This document shows, piece after piece, positions 41,817 to 51,624 of a DNA stretch of 64,000 bases (within the stretch, counting starts at the first letter, position 1; each line of letters begins with the position of its first letter). The translations under genes and the position numbers were made by a program. Source of the stretch: Verrucomicrobiia bacterium (GTDB taxonomy: Bacteria > Verrucomicrobiota > Verrucomicrobiia > Opitutales > Cerasicoccaceae). The notes under the pieces were generated by a model that saw only the letters and a list, made by a program, of their open reading frames with translations, had not been told where the DNA came from and made no database searches. The stretch spans positions 124,001 to 188,000 of the forward strand of contig JAUIHT010000003.1 of the NCBI GenBank assembly GCA_030432235.1. The letters are read 5' to 3'.

Positions 41817-44030
41817 TCAGCGCGTCGGCTGCCCGTAGGCAAAACCGGAGCCTGAGAAAGCGATGTAGACCACTCCGAAGACATCCTTGTCTCCGTCGAT
41901 GGCGTCAATCCAGTCGAAGATTCCCAGTGGATAGCTGCCGATTTTATCCCACGTCTTGCCTTCGTCGATGGAACGCCACATGCCGGTTTGCCCCTCGGCC
42001 ACACCCGCAGCGAATAGCGTCGGGTAGCCACCCGGCTCTTTGGATTTGCCAAAGCCGAAGTTGAAAGCCTGCTCGATTCCCGGCACGGCCACCCAGGACT
42101 CCCCGCCATCGGTGGAACGCCAAAGCCCGCCGACCGGAGTACCCTGGCTGCCTTCAGCGAACCACAGGTGGCCAGCGTGTCCCGGGGCAGCCTTGAGGGT
42201 GGCGTTGTAGCGCTCGGAAATCGGGTTACCGACTCGCAAAAAATGTGCCCCTCCATCGGTGGAGCGAAAGACGCCATGCTGATGCAGATAGAGGTAAAAG
42301 GTCGCGGGCAGAACACGATCGGCGCATAGGGCCTTAAGCGGCGAATAGTGATTGTTAAATCCGGTCTCTTGCACGTCCGTCACCACTGCCTGCTGCCAGT
42401 GTTCACCTCGGTCGGTCGTGAAATACGGGGGGTGGTTGTTAGCCGGAAGCCAGACAATGTTTTCGGTGCTCTCCGCCGAGACCGCAACGACCCCGTAGTC
42501 CAAAGCCTTGGGGGCAGTCCCATTCTCGATGGCGGGAAAGATAGTCCAATTAAGACCGCCGTCGGTCGAGTAACCGGACTCCTGAACATGCGGCGGGAAG
42601 CCGTTATGGTTACGGAAAACGCCCGCGATAAAATCGGGATCCGCCGGACACCAATCCAGCGACCAGGCAGACATGAAATAGGGAAACCCCCGCTCGGCAT
42701 TGTATTCTTCAGGCTGCGGAAAACGAAACACGCCGACATCCCACATGGCAGCGACTGGCTCGCCTCCGGGAGGCGCGATGACATCATTGCCACACGTTTC
42801 CTCGATGCCTTTGCTCGCGGCGTGCCATTCGATGTCACTGCCGGAAAGATCATTCGCCCACCAGACGCCAAAGCCTTCGGCAAACCAGAGCTTGCCCGCC
42901 GGATCAAAAACGCACTCGCCCACGCTCAGCCAATAGTTCTCTTGCTGACCGAGCCACAGGACATCATCGCTCGTCAGTGTGAAGCCTCGATGCGACCAGG
43001 ACTTACCCTGATCCCTGGAAACAAAGCCCTGACCGCCGGAGCACAGTACGACTAATAACTCCGGGTCTTTCGGATGCACCGCGATGCCCCAATAAGCCTG
43101 ACTGCCGCCCTGCTGATGCTTCGGCGTGATATTGACCCAGTCACCTTGGGCATATTTCCACACGGCCCCAGGGCTCGTTTCCGTCTTATTGGTAGCGACA
43201 TAATAAGTCCCGTCCGGGCCGAGGGTTGCTTCACGAATGTCCGCCGTGGACAACGGCGTATCCTCCGAGAGGGATTCCCAAGTCCTGCCCGCATCATCCG
43301 ACCTGAAAACGCCAACGCCGTTACTGGTCACATAAATATCCTGGGTGCGCAAAGCTCCCTCGTCCGATTTGCTCACGTCCGAACCGGGATTGAACACGAT
43401 GGTGTTGACGCCATGGGGTGCACTGCCTGCAGGGATGGCGGATACCTGTGTCCAGTGCCCTCCCGCATCAGCGGTATGCCACAAACCATCGTGGACGGAT
43501 CCGTAGTATACGATATCGCTGTTGTAAGGATCGACGGCCAGCCGCTCACCTTCCTGGCGCCCCTCGCCGTTCGGCTCCATCGCGACATCGTTTGAGGCGA
43601 AGTTGGTTACGCGCCAATGCTCGCCCCGATCCGAGCTGCGAAAGATTTCTCCCTGATAAGCCATGTAGGCAACGTCCGGGTCGGACGGCGCAGCGACCAG
43701 ACTGTCCACGCCGCGATAGCCACCATAATAAACGAATTCCTCCGGCAGGCTGGAAGCCGTCACGATCTGGCGCCATTTCTCTTCGGACGGAATCCAGCGG
43801 TAGGCTCCGGCAACATCGGTTCGGACATACATCAACCCCTTTTCGGTGGGATGGATATCCATGCCCACAACCCAGCCGCCACCGCCAATTTTCATCGGCT
43901 TCCAATCGTAAGCCTCACTGAGGTCCGCCGCCGAAGCCACCGTAAGCACACCAAGCAAAAGCCATAGAAGCATGCTTCCGGCATAAGACGTTTTCACGGT
44001 TTCACGGAGGGGACGATAGCAAGGAGTCAT
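41817..44030 (-). CDS. GH74-like secreted glycoside hydrolase (xyloglucanase type)
   Basis: About 737-residue exported enzyme made of two seven-bladed propellers. A signal peptide (MLLWLLLGVLTVASA) follows a short charged leader. The mature start YDWKPMKIGGGGWVVGMDIHP and VRTDVAGAYRWIP are hallmark GH74 sequences; the Asp in RTDVAGAYRW matches the first catalytic residue of the family. Asp-box or BNR-like turns recur (SSDRGEHWRV, SDDAGRTWESL, SRDQGKSWSH, STDGGLNWTI, STDGGAHFLRV, STDGGESWVAV). GH74 enzymes cleave xyloglucan; related beta-glucans are the alternative. It is divergent from the prepilin-like gene across a 375-bp gap. Confidence 0.88.
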   Translation of the reverse strand: MTPCYRPLRETVKTSYAGSMLLWLLLGVLTVASAADLSEAYDWKPMKIGGGGWVVGMDIHPTEKGLMYVRTDVAGAYRWIPSEEKWRQIVTASSLPEEFVYYGGYRGVDSLVAAPSDPDVAYMAYQGEIFRSSDRGEHWRVTNFASNDVAMEPNGEGRQEGERLAVDPYNSDIVYYGSVHDGLWHTADAGGHWTQVSAIPAGSAPHGVNTIVFNPGSDVSKSDEGALRTQDIYVTSNGVGVFRSDDAGRTWESLSEDTPLSTADIREATLGPDGTYYVATNKTETSPGAVWKYAQGDWVNITPKHQQGGSQAYWGIAVHPKDPELLVVLCSGGQGFVSRDQGKSWSHRGFTLTSDDVLWLGQQENYWLSVGECVFDPAGKLWFAEGFGVWWANDLSGSDIEWHAASKGIEETCGNDVIAPPGGEPVAAMWDVGVFRFPQPEEYNAERGFPYFMSAWSLDWCPADPDFIAGVFRNHNGFPPHVQESGYSTDGGLNWTIFPAIENGTAPKALDYGVVAVSAESTENIVWLPANNHPPYFTTDRGEHWQQAVVTDVQETGFNNHYSPLKALCADRVLPATFYLYLHQHGVFRSTDGGAHFLRVGNPISERYNATLKAAPGHAGHLWFAEGSQGTPVGGLWRSTDGGESWVAVPGIEQAFNFGFGKSKEPGGYPTLFAAGVAEGQTGMWRSIDEGKTWDKIGSYPLGIFDWIDAIDGDKDVFGVVYIAFSGSGFAYGQPTR

Positions 44031-44230
44031 CATGAGTTGAATGGCCGCATCTTGTCGGGCCAGCATACTCTCGTACTGAATATAGCCGCCAAGCAATGCT
44101 CAAGAGGCTTTCAGGCGGCTCTGTCCTGTTCCGCCGACGTACGCTCCCGGGACGTGATGTGATATTTGAGCTCAGGTGATTGAAATTTCAGCCGATCGGA
44201 CTAGGTATGGTTCTTTCACCACGCGCAAAT

Positions 44231-44244
44231 TACAAATGTTTGAA
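44231..44244. promoter_or_regulatory. Candidate LacI-type operator, copy 1
   Basis: Plus strand TACAAATGTTTGAA, complement TTCAAACATTTGTA, matching the sites at 56025 and 57119. It sits in the 375-bp gap 44031-44405 between the divergent GH74-like and prepilin-like genes, so it could serve both. Apart from this site and the TATAAT at 44285 I see nothing else in that gap. Confidence 0.6.
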
Positions 44245-44284
44245 TAGATGCCGGTTTGAAAACAAAATGCCAAAACGCACAATG

Positions 44285-44290
44285 TATAAT
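44285..44290 (+). promoter_or_regulatory. Possible -10 element of the prepilin-like gene
   Basis: A perfect TATAAT in an AT-rich stretch, 116 nt upstream of the ATG at 44406 and about 49 bp downstream of the centre of the operator-like palindrome. No good -35 is seen at 16-18 bp, so activation by a bound factor or a different -35 is possible. Confidence 0.35.
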
Positions 44291-44405
44291 AGAATTCAAA
44301 CAAAGCACTCCAAGCCGACTGCGTGCGGGCTTAGACACCGGAACGCAAAAGGCACTTGTTGATTCCCCAACGGGAATTCAGCATAGCGGATTGATACCCC
44401 AGCCC

Positions 44406-47400
44406 ATGTTACCCAACAGTCGCCATATATCGAGGCAAGCGCGTAGCCAAAACCCGTTGCGCGGGGGCTTCGCTCTGATTGTGGCGCTGGGCCTCATGGC
44501 CTTCGTCATGCTGCTCCTCTTGAGCCTGGGCACTCTGGTGCAAATGGAAGCGGCCACGGCAAGCCAGAACCAGAATCAAATCGCGGCCCGGCAGAATGCG
44601 CTCCTGGGGCTGGAGCTGGCCTTGGGGCAACTGCAGAAACTGGCCGGGCCGGACCAGCGCATCACCGCTCCGGCCGGCATCGACAACAGCACCACCGAGG
44701 GTAAACAACACTGGACCGGTGCCTGGGCAGCAGGCCGCGAGGGCGGCACGGCCCCGGAGGACTTCAAAGGCTGGCTGGTCTCCCTGCCGGACGGTGTTAC
44801 CAACGCTCTGGATGAACGCGAAAACGACAATGTTGACTGGACGGCAGACAACCCGAACTGGGTGGAGCTCATCGGCTCGGGCACCGTTACCGACGGACAG
44901 TTGGCCGACTATGCGGCAGCGGGCAAAGTCTCCGTTGATGATGAGGGCACCTATGCTTTCTGGGTCGGCGAAGAGAACACCAAGGCACGCGTCAACCTGA
45001 CTGTGCCTGATAATATCCTCGCGGAGCATCCCGATCTGACGGCGCCGCGGCATACCGGTTTCGTCAGCCTCGATACCGCCTTTGACTCCATGTCGCCGGA
45101 CGACGCCAGTCTGGCCAAGCTCTCTTCCCTCAATGACCTGACCTCACTCACTGCCAGTGATTCTCTGGACAAGCAGTATTTCCATGATCTTTCCGTTTAC
45201 GGTCAGGGCGTCCAGGCAGACGCCAAGAACGGTGGGCTCAAAAAGGACCTCAGCCACCTCCTGGAAAGCGACACGGCTTTTCAGCGTTATTTTGGCGTCA
45301 GCCCCACCGGCTCGCCGGTCGGCAACTGGCCCGAGCCTTACGCTTTCCGGGCGACAGACAGCAACTACAGCTTCCCCTACGGTTCTCCCAACTGGGGCAT
45401 CCTCGCCTCCTACTATCGCCTGCACGACGAGGTCAGTAACGGCGCCTTGACCGTCATTCCGCCCCAGCCGAACGGCACTGGAGCAGCCATCGGCTCGGTC
45501 AGCTATTACGACCCGAGGGAAATCTATCAATACAACCAACCCGTCCATGCCGTGACCGCGACACTGGGCTTGGGGGTCGCACTGGAATTCAACTCCACGA
45601 CCGAACCGGACACCAGCGGAGGAACCACCACGACCTACCGTCCGGTTATTCATTTCAAGCCGATCATCGCTCTCTACAACCCCTACGACGTCAAACTGAA
45701 CACGGCAAAGTACGACTACAACTGGGAGTTCAAACCGACTATTCGCATCACCGTGGGGGACAACCCCACCGTGGCCTTCAACATGCAGGAAGTCCTGCCC
45801 GAGTCCAGCGGTTACGGCTCGTCGTTCCGTTGGCGTATTGAAAATGACACCAACCTGCTACCCGGCGAAACGCGCTACTATTCCCTCAATCAACCTTATG
45901 AGATGGAAGGCTCTACTTCTTTCCAAGACTATGCGCAGATGGAGGCCGACTGGAACGAAGACGGAGCCTACTACGTGGACCTGACTCAAAATGATTTTAT
46001 CAATGCCGCCACTATCGAGGGCAACACCGCCTCGCCCTACTCCAGTAATTCAACCAAGGATATCCCTGCTGAGCAGAAAAGTGCGCGCTTTGGCTTCACC
46101 GCCAATGAAATCGAGAACCTTCAAATCACTCTGCAAAGCGGCGAATCACCGAGTGCCGTTAACGTGCAAGTAGAGATAAGCTACGCACCAGTTAAAAATG
46201 GAGAGCATTACGAATCCCCAATGCGGGGCTATTACATGCGCACCGGTCCCAGCGGAAATGACAACCAGGCCTCCCAACTCGGCGACAGTTACTTCCAGGA
46301 GTACGAAGACGACATGCGTCCAGAGGATGTCGACTGGAGTGCCAATCTGGCCAATCTCTCAGTCGGCCCAATTGTGATTACCACCATCGAATTCAGCCTG
46401 CGCACGACCGAAGACACGGATGAGTCACACCGGCAGCTTATCGATGCGAACCCGCGCCCCATCATGCTCTCCGGCAAGGAAGAAGGTTATCGCGGCGGCA
46501 ACGGACTGTCGACCTACTCCGGGTGGACGATAAGAGAGTACGACATAACGCCAGAGCCCTCCATCGCGAATTTGGACCGCTTCTCCATGTATTGGGGAAA
46601 TACCCGCGACATCGACGTAGGTAGCGCCCCTGGTGCCGACTCCGTAGTTCTTTTTCATGTACCGCGCGAGCCACTAATTTCCCTGGGCAGCTTTCAGCAC
46701 GCCAACCTCGGGCGCTACAGCCGGGACCCCGCCTATATTTTTGGTAGCAGCTATGCCATCTCCAAGATACCGTCGAACCAAACGGAAACGACTTACACGG
46801 AAGGCAGCAACACCCGCCATGCCTACGACTGGTCGTACGCTATCAACAACGCCGTCTGGGACAGCTATTACTTTTCCACCCTGCCCCAGCCCGCCAGCGA
46901 TGCACTGGAAGCGGTGAACGAGCTGAGCACCGGTAGCGGCGTGTTGCCCAACCCGCGCCTTTCACTCCACGCGCCCCAAGGTTTCGAATTGGAGAACGAA
47001 GAACTCGCAACGCTCCTGACCGACGAATCGGCCAGCGACACGGCCGAGCTGAGTGCCGCCTTCTTGATGGCCAACGGAGCCTTCAACGTAAACTCCACCT
47101 CGGTCGAGGCCTGGAAAGCCTTTCTCGCCAGCAACTCCAACCTGGAGGTTCCCGTCTACAGCCCGCAGACCAGCGCGCTGTCCACCTACGAACAGGAGCA
47201 GGAAGCGATCTTCTTCCGCTCACCCATTTCCTACGACAGCGGATTCTCAGGCGACGAAGACGGTCAGAACTTTTGGAAAGCCTATCGCAAGCTCGACGAA
47301 GGCGAACTGAACGATCTGGCCCAGGCCATCGTCAATGAAGTCAAAGTCCGCGGCCCGTTCTCATCCCTCGGTGATTTCATCAATCGCCGCCCCGGTTCAA

Positions 47401-47846
47401 GTGACCCCGAGCAGCGTCGTCGCGGCCCCCTGCAGGCCGCCCTCGACAAGACCGTCAACCAGCCTTTGAATCAGAACCTCATCGGCACGACCCGCGGCAA
47501 CGCCTTGACCATTCCCAATTTCGCCACGGATGTGTTCAACGACGAGGACGCCGCCGGCACGGGCATGCCCGGGTGGGTGCTACAAGGCGATGTCCTCCAG
47601 CCACTCGGTCCACTGATGACGGTGCGCTCGGACACCTTCCGCATACGTGCCTACGGTGACCACATCAACCCCCTGTCCAATAAGATCGAGGCCAAGGCGT
47701 GGTGCGAAGCCATCGTCCAGCGCATACCGGATCCGGTCATTTCAACTCAAACCCCCACACGCTCCGAACTGGTGGATGCGCCGACCGTTCTTGGCCGACA
47801 GTTTCGCATCGTGGCTTTCCGCTGGCTCAACAAAGAAGATGTCTAA
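44406..47846 (+). CDS. Giant prepilin-like protein (type IV pilin-like N-terminus)
   Basis: 1146-residue protein with a type-IV-prepilin-like start. A basic leader ends RG/G, followed by FALIVALGLMAFVMLLLLSL (residues 22-41), so cleavage is predicted between Gly21 and Phe22. Next comes an amphipathic helix (QNQIAARQNALLGLELALGQL) and about 1050 residues of extracellular sequence rich in Ser, Thr, Asn and Tyr. No catalytic motif is recognised. The N-terminus resembles the large PilX-like or Verru_Chthon-type proteins of Verrucomicrobiota. ATG 44406 is chosen from the leader. It overlaps the next gene by 8 nt and shares the glycan locus. Confidence 0.82.
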   Translation: MLPNSRHISRQARSQNPLRGGFALIVALGLMAFVMLLLLSLGTLVQMEAATASQNQNQIAARQNALLGLELALGQLQKLAGPDQRITAPAGIDNSTTEGKQHWTGAWAAGREGGTAPEDFKGWLVSLPDGVTNALDERENDNVDWTADNPNWVELIGSGTVTDGQLADYAAAGKVSVDDEGTYAFWVGEENTKARVNLTVPDNILAEHPDLTAPRHTGFVSLDTAFDSMSPDDASLAKLSSLNDLTSLTASDSLDKQYFHDLSVYGQGVQADAKNGGLKKDLSHLLESDTAFQRYFGVSPTGSPVGNWPEPYAFRATDSNYSFPYGSPNWGILASYYRLHDEVSNGALTVIPPQPNGTGAAIGSVSYYDPREIYQYNQPVHAVTATLGLGVALEFNSTTEPDTSGGTTTTYRPVIHFKPIIALYNPYDVKLNTAKYDYNWEFKPTIRITVGDNPTVAFNMQEVLPESSGYGSSFRWRIENDTNLLPGETRYYSLNQPYEMEGSTSFQDYAQMEADWNEDGAYYVDLTQNDFINAATIEGNTASPYSSNSTKDIPAEQKSARFGFTANEIENLQITLQSGESPSAVNVQVEISYAPVKNGEHYESPMRGYYMRTGPSGNDNQASQLGDSYFQEYEDDMRPEDVDWSANLANLSVGPIVITTIEFSLRTTEDTDESHRQLIDANPRPIMLSGKEEGYRGGNGLSTYSGWTIREYDITPEPSIANLDRFSMYWGNTRDIDVGSAPGADSVVLFHVPREPLISLGSFQHANLGRYSRDPAYIFGSSYAISKIPSNQTETTYTEGSNTRHAYDWSYAINNAVWDSYYFSTLPQPASDALEAVNELSTGSGVLPNPRLSLHAPQGFELENEELATLLTDESASDTAELSAAFLMANGAFNVNSTSVEAWKAFLASNSNLEVPVYSPQTSALSTYEQEQEAIFFRSPISYDSGFSGDEDGQNFWKAYRKLDEGELNDLAQAIVNEVKVRGPFSSLGDFINRRPGSSDPEQRRRGPLQAALDKTVNQPLNQNLIGTTRGNALTIPNFATDVFNDEDAAGTGMPGWVLQGDVLQPLGPLMTVRSDTFRIRAYGDHINPLSNKIEAKAWCEAIVQRIPDPVISTQTPTRSELVDAPTVLGRQFRIVAFRWLNKEDV

Positions 47847-48579
47847 GGCAAAGCACAACCACCCGGCATTTCCCGGCGCGCTTCCCCTGTTTGCAGCAGC
47901 CATCTGTCTGCTCTTTTCCGCTCCCACCTCTCAGGCGCAAGAGCCCGAGACCATCTCGATTCGCTTCCAGACATTGTCGTGGCAGGACTCCATTAACGAC
48001 CTGTACTACTTCGACGCAGGCAACCCCGTTTCCTTGTTCATTCCCAACGGCGCGCCCGGCGCTAAATTGTCCTACAGCGGTCCTCCGGTGATGGGCTTCT
48101 ACAAGCAGCGCACTGGCCCCGAAGGAGAAGTACTCTACGACCGCATCGCGTCCGTAAACCTGTCGCCGGGACAAAGGCAGTGCCTGTTGCTCTTCATCCC
48201 CGTGTCCGGGGAGAGCGGCGAAAAACAACCGTACCGAATCCTGCCACTGACGGACACCAACCGCGACTTTGGCCCCAACGCCTTTAACATCTACAACCTC
48301 ACCCGTTCGACCATGGCGATTCGCCTGGGAGAGGAACAATTCAGAATAAGCCCCGGCGGAAATCATGTCGTCCAGCCTGCTGAACTGGGGACCAAAAATG
48401 TCGATGTCCAAATGGCCGCGAATGCCCAGGACACTAACTGGACGCTGATTTATCAATCGAGATGGGCGACCCCCGGGAAGCGGCGCGCCTGGGTATTCAT
48501 CTACCAGGATGCGGACTCCAAACCGAGCATCCGCAAGTACTATCAAATCGCTCAAACGACTCCCACGCCCGAGCTCTGA
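47839..48579 (+). CDS. Secreted partner of the giant prepilin-like protein
   Basis: 246-residue exported protein, unrecognised. A signal peptide (ALPLFAAAICLLFSAPTSQAQ) precedes a beta-rich domain (SIRFQTLSWQDSINDLYYFD, NPVSLFIPNGAPGAKLSYSG, YRILPLTDTNRDF, WTLIYQSRWATPGKRRAWVFIYQD). The gene starts inside the last 8 nt of the prepilin-like gene, so the two are translated together. The overlap suggests that the two proteins form a surface complex. That is inference from linkage. Confidence 0.75.
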   Translation: MSKAKHNHPAFPGALPLFAAAICLLFSAPTSQAQEPETISIRFQTLSWQDSINDLYYFDAGNPVSLFIPNGAPGAKLSYSGPPVMGFYKQRTGPEGEVLYDRIASVNLSPGQRQCLLLFIPVSGESGEKQPYRILPLTDTNRDFGPNAFNIYNLTRSTMAIRLGEEQFRISPGGNHVVQPAELGTKNVDVQMAANAQDTNWTLIYQSRWATPGKRRAWVFIYQDADSKPSIRKYYQIAQTTPTPEL

Positions 48580-48610
48580 TTCGCCGGGGCGATTGAGCAC
48601 GACCAAGCAC

Positions 48611-49486
48611 ATGAGAACATGCATTTTCATTCTCGCAGGCATCGCGCTGCTCGGCACACACATGCGCCTCAATGCCGTGACTGTTGAGCAGGATGTGGCT
48701 TATCTGGGCCCCGACCGCGAAGAAAAGCTGGATGTGTACCTGCCGGACCCGCTGCCCGCGGATCCCATACCAGCCATGGTAATCATCCATGGCGGCGGCT
48801 GGGCTCACGGCGACAAGGCAAAGCCCCGCATGCAAGCCATCGCCCAAACGCTGGCCGAGGAAAGCTACGCCGTATTTTCCATCAACTATAAGCTCAACAT
48901 CGGCACCCGGGATCCCGAAACCAACAAATACACGCTGAGCTTTCTGGCATGGCCGCAAAACTTCCTCGATTGCAAATCGGCCCTGCGATACGTGCGCGCC
49001 CATGCGGAGCAATACGGTGTCGACCCGGACCGAATCGGACTGCTGGGTGCATCGGCAGGCGGGCACCTGGCCATGCTGGTAGCGGCGACCGCCAACGATG
49101 CCGGGATGAACCAACAAGGGCTTTATCCGGAGCAATCGAACGACGTTTCCTGCATCGTCAACATGTATGGAGTCTACGACACCGAAGGTAAACCGCTCTC
49201 ACCACTGATGGGCGCTACCTGGGAACAAAAGAAAGCCATGGGCAAGGAATCATCCCCCAAGACTTATTTCGACGAAGAGTTGCCACCGATGCTCATCCTG
49301 CACGGCACAAAGGATAAAACGGTGTCCGTGGAGGAGTCCCGCTCACTGACTGCATACCTCGACACCCTTGGCACGCCTTATCACTACGAGGAGATTGTCG
49401 ATGCGCCGCACAGCTTCGACCTTCAGCCGGAACAAAAGGACCTGCGACCCGTGGTTCTTGAGTTCCTGCAAAGCAACTTGAAGTAA
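48611..49486 (+). CDS. Secreted acetyl esterase-like alpha/beta hydrolase
   Basis: 291-residue esterase with a signal peptide (MRTCIFILAGIALLGTHMRLNA), which sets the start at ATG 48611. The oxyanion motif VIIHGGGWAHGDK, nucleophile elbow LGASAGGHLAML, acid region LHGTKDKTVSVEES and catalytic His in APHSFDLQ complete the triad. Enzymes of this kind deacetylate or deferuloylate plant or algal polysaccharides. Its place 31 nt after the partner gene in the glycan locus supports such a role. The exact ester is unknown. Confidence 0.87.
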   Translation: MRTCIFILAGIALLGTHMRLNAVTVEQDVAYLGPDREEKLDVYLPDPLPADPIPAMVIIHGGGWAHGDKAKPRMQAIAQTLAEESYAVFSINYKLNIGTRDPETNKYTLSFLAWPQNFLDCKSALRYVRAHAEQYGVDPDRIGLLGASAGGHLAMLVAATANDAGMNQQGLYPEQSNDVSCIVNMYGVYDTEGKPLSPLMGATWEQKKAMGKESSPKTYFDEELPPMLILHGTKDKTVSVEESRSLTAYLDTLGTPYHYEEIVDAPHSFDLQPEQKDLRPVVLEFLQSNLK

Positions 49487-49488
49487 GG

Positions 49489-51606
49489 TCAACGCGCTGC
49501 TTGTTCGAGCCGCACCGAAACGCTGCTTCTGGCCTGGATGCCGACGCAGACGTTACGCCCGTTTGTTTCACAGAGGTTGCACTGGTCGGGGTTTGCGATG
49601 GTGGTGTTTTTGGGCAGGGCGAGGCGGACGCGATCTTCGTCGGGGCTGAAGTTGGTGATGCCGATGTGCCAGGGGCGTCCATCGGGTAGGAGCAGGACGG
49701 AAACGTCGGTGCGGGGGCCTTTTTCGATTAGCGAAACTGTTGGCGTCAGTCGCGGACGCAGCAGCTGCATGAGCACGTCGCAATAGGCCAGGGTCGCCTC
49801 CCGGGATGCGGCTTGCTCCATTTTATGTCCGAGCACGAATGGGATGTGCAGGTAGTCGCCTTCGCCCAGTTTGCGTTTTGCCAGAGCCGGCAAGCCATCG
49901 TCGGTACGCAGGGGAATCTCCACTTCGTCAGCGCAGCGCAGGGTTTGAAAGTAATCGTTGTGCAGTGGCAGCTCGTGACCGGGCAGTGAAATCGTGCGCG
50001 ACCCGCGACAGGAAAAGTTAGCTTCCTCAATGCCAGTCAACTCATGCAACCCGAAGCCCGGAGCATAGTGCTGAAGATTCCCGTCGTTATCCAAAAGCCC
50101 GAAGCGGGCATCCGTAACGAGCGTGCCGCCGCGCTTCATGAAAGCGGCCAGAGACTCGGCAAACGCAGGCGTCAGCGCGGGCAGGCAGGGGGCGATCAAC
50201 ACGCGGATGTCGTCGGGGATGCCTACGTCCTTTAGGCGTTGCGGCGCGAGGTAACGCGGGCTGATGCCGCTTCGCCAGAGGGCTTGAAACCAGCCGCGGT
50301 GCGCGTCGGTGTAAAAGGTTCCGGGCGGCGTGGTGGCCTCCCCTTCGCCGATGGCGGTCAGGAGCCGCTCCATATCCGGGTCGAAAACGATGGCGCAGCC
50401 GCTGTCATCGGGACGGGAGCAGGTCAGCGCGGACGCGTGCTCCTGGACAAAGCGCGCCACTTCCGAAGCCTGCCGGGCGAAGTCGTTCGGCGTGCCGTCG
50501 AAGTCGGTCAACCCGCGCCCGGCCACCTGACGCCCGCGGCGGAACGGGCGGTACTTCCAATAAATCAACCCCTGGATGCCGTGGAAAACAGCCTGGTAAC
50601 TCCACAGCGCAATCTCGTCGCTCATCGATGAATGCTCGGTCGGAAACAAGCAGCGGTTCTGCGTCATCAGCTCGGAGATGATCGTCTGCTTGCCGTCGGC
50701 CACGCTCAGGGCATGCCGCCAGAACTGCGGCCAGAGCCAGGCGTCCGACTTCCACCAGATTTTCCCCAGCATGTTGGCGTAGCACGAGAGGCCGAGCACG
50801 TCGCTGGCCTCAACCACATCCCAGTCGCTCGCGCCGAAGTAGCTGCCGGTGCGGTTGTGCAACACATCGCTGCCGAGCACATCGGCGAACAAGGGCGTGT
50901 CCGGATCAACCTCGCGAATGACGGAACGCCACCAGTGCATCTGCGCCGTGAAGTCGGCCGAACGAAAGCGCTGCCAGTCGCGCTCCGCCACGACCGACGA
51001 CCATGACCAGACGCGGAAGTTGGGCGGTACTTTGGTGATGGCATCGAAAGCGGTGAAGTAAGTGGCCCAGGCATCGTTGAGCGCCTGGATGCCGCCTCCG
51101 TACTGCTTTTGCAAATAGGCCGTGAATGCCAGGATGGTTTCCGGCGAGCGTGAGCAGTTGCCAATCTCGTTAAAAATATCGTAGGCCAACAAAGCCGGGT
51201 GCCCCTTGAAATGCGTCGCCACCTCGCGCAGGTATTGCTCAAGCAACGCCTCTTTGTGCGGCTGGTGAAAACCGTTCTCACGGTAGCTCTCCGCCTGCGC
51301 ATAGCCAAAACACTCCGGCGCGTCGGCGTCCTGCATGACCTGCCCCTGCAGCTCCAGCACGACCTTGAGCCCCAGCCCTGCGCAGCAGTCCATAAGCGCG
51401 TCGATGGTAGCAAAAGCCGTGTCTCCCGGCCTCGGAGCATCCCACCGGCTCACGCTCGGGTAAAGCACCACCGTGTTGAAGCCCAACTCAGCCATGTTCT
51501 GCAAATCCCGCCGCATCTCCTCAAGCGGCACACCACGCTCAGCCAACAACACCGCACCAAAAGGAAGGCTCTTCAGCGGCAGCGAATCAAGAGGAGGAGT
51601 TGACAT
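49489..51606 (-). CDS. GH42-like beta-galactosidase
   Basis: 705-residue glycoside hydrolase with a TIM barrel of the GH42 kind. Strand-end motifs are FNTVVLYPSVSRWD, LLAYDIFNEIGN (acid/base Glu147) and KQTIISELMTQN (nucleophile Glu312). A trimerisation-like alpha/beta domain follows at about residues 400-600 (IRVLIAPCLPALTPAFAESLAAFMKRGGTLV). There is no signal peptide, so it acts in the cytosol on imported oligosaccharides. This fits the adjacent sugar symporter, which is encoded just upstream on the same strand. Beta-galactosidase is the likeliest activity; other beta-glycosides are possible. Confidence 0.87.
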   Translation of the reverse strand: MSTPPLDSLPLKSLPFGAVLLAERGVPLEEMRRDLQNMAELGFNTVVLYPSVSRWDAPRPGDTAFATIDALMDCCAGLGLKVVLELQGQVMQDADAPECFGYAQAESYRENGFHQPHKEALLEQYLREVATHFKGHPALLAYDIFNEIGNCSRSPETILAFTAYLQKQYGGGIQALNDAWATYFTAFDAITKVPPNFRVWSWSSVVAERDWQRFRSADFTAQMHWWRSVIREVDPDTPLFADVLGSDVLHNRTGSYFGASDWDVVEASDVLGLSCYANMLGKIWWKSDAWLWPQFWRHALSVADGKQTIISELMTQNRCLFPTEHSSMSDEIALWSYQAVFHGIQGLIYWKYRPFRRGRQVAGRGLTDFDGTPNDFARQASEVARFVQEHASALTCSRPDDSGCAIVFDPDMERLLTAIGEGEATTPPGTFYTDAHRGWFQALWRSGISPRYLAPQRLKDVGIPDDIRVLIAPCLPALTPAFAESLAAFMKRGGTLVTDARFGLLDNDGNLQHYAPGFGLHELTGIEEANFSCRGSRTISLPGHELPLHNDYFQTLRCADEVEIPLRTDDGLPALAKRKLGEGDYLHIPFVLGHKMEQAASREATLAYCDVLMQLLRPRLTPTVSLIEKGPRTDVSVLLLPDGRPWHIGITNFSPDEDRVRLALPKNTTIANPDQCNLCETNGRNVCVGIQARSSVSVRLEQAAR

Positions 51607-51624
51607 GATAGATATTTTGTCGAC

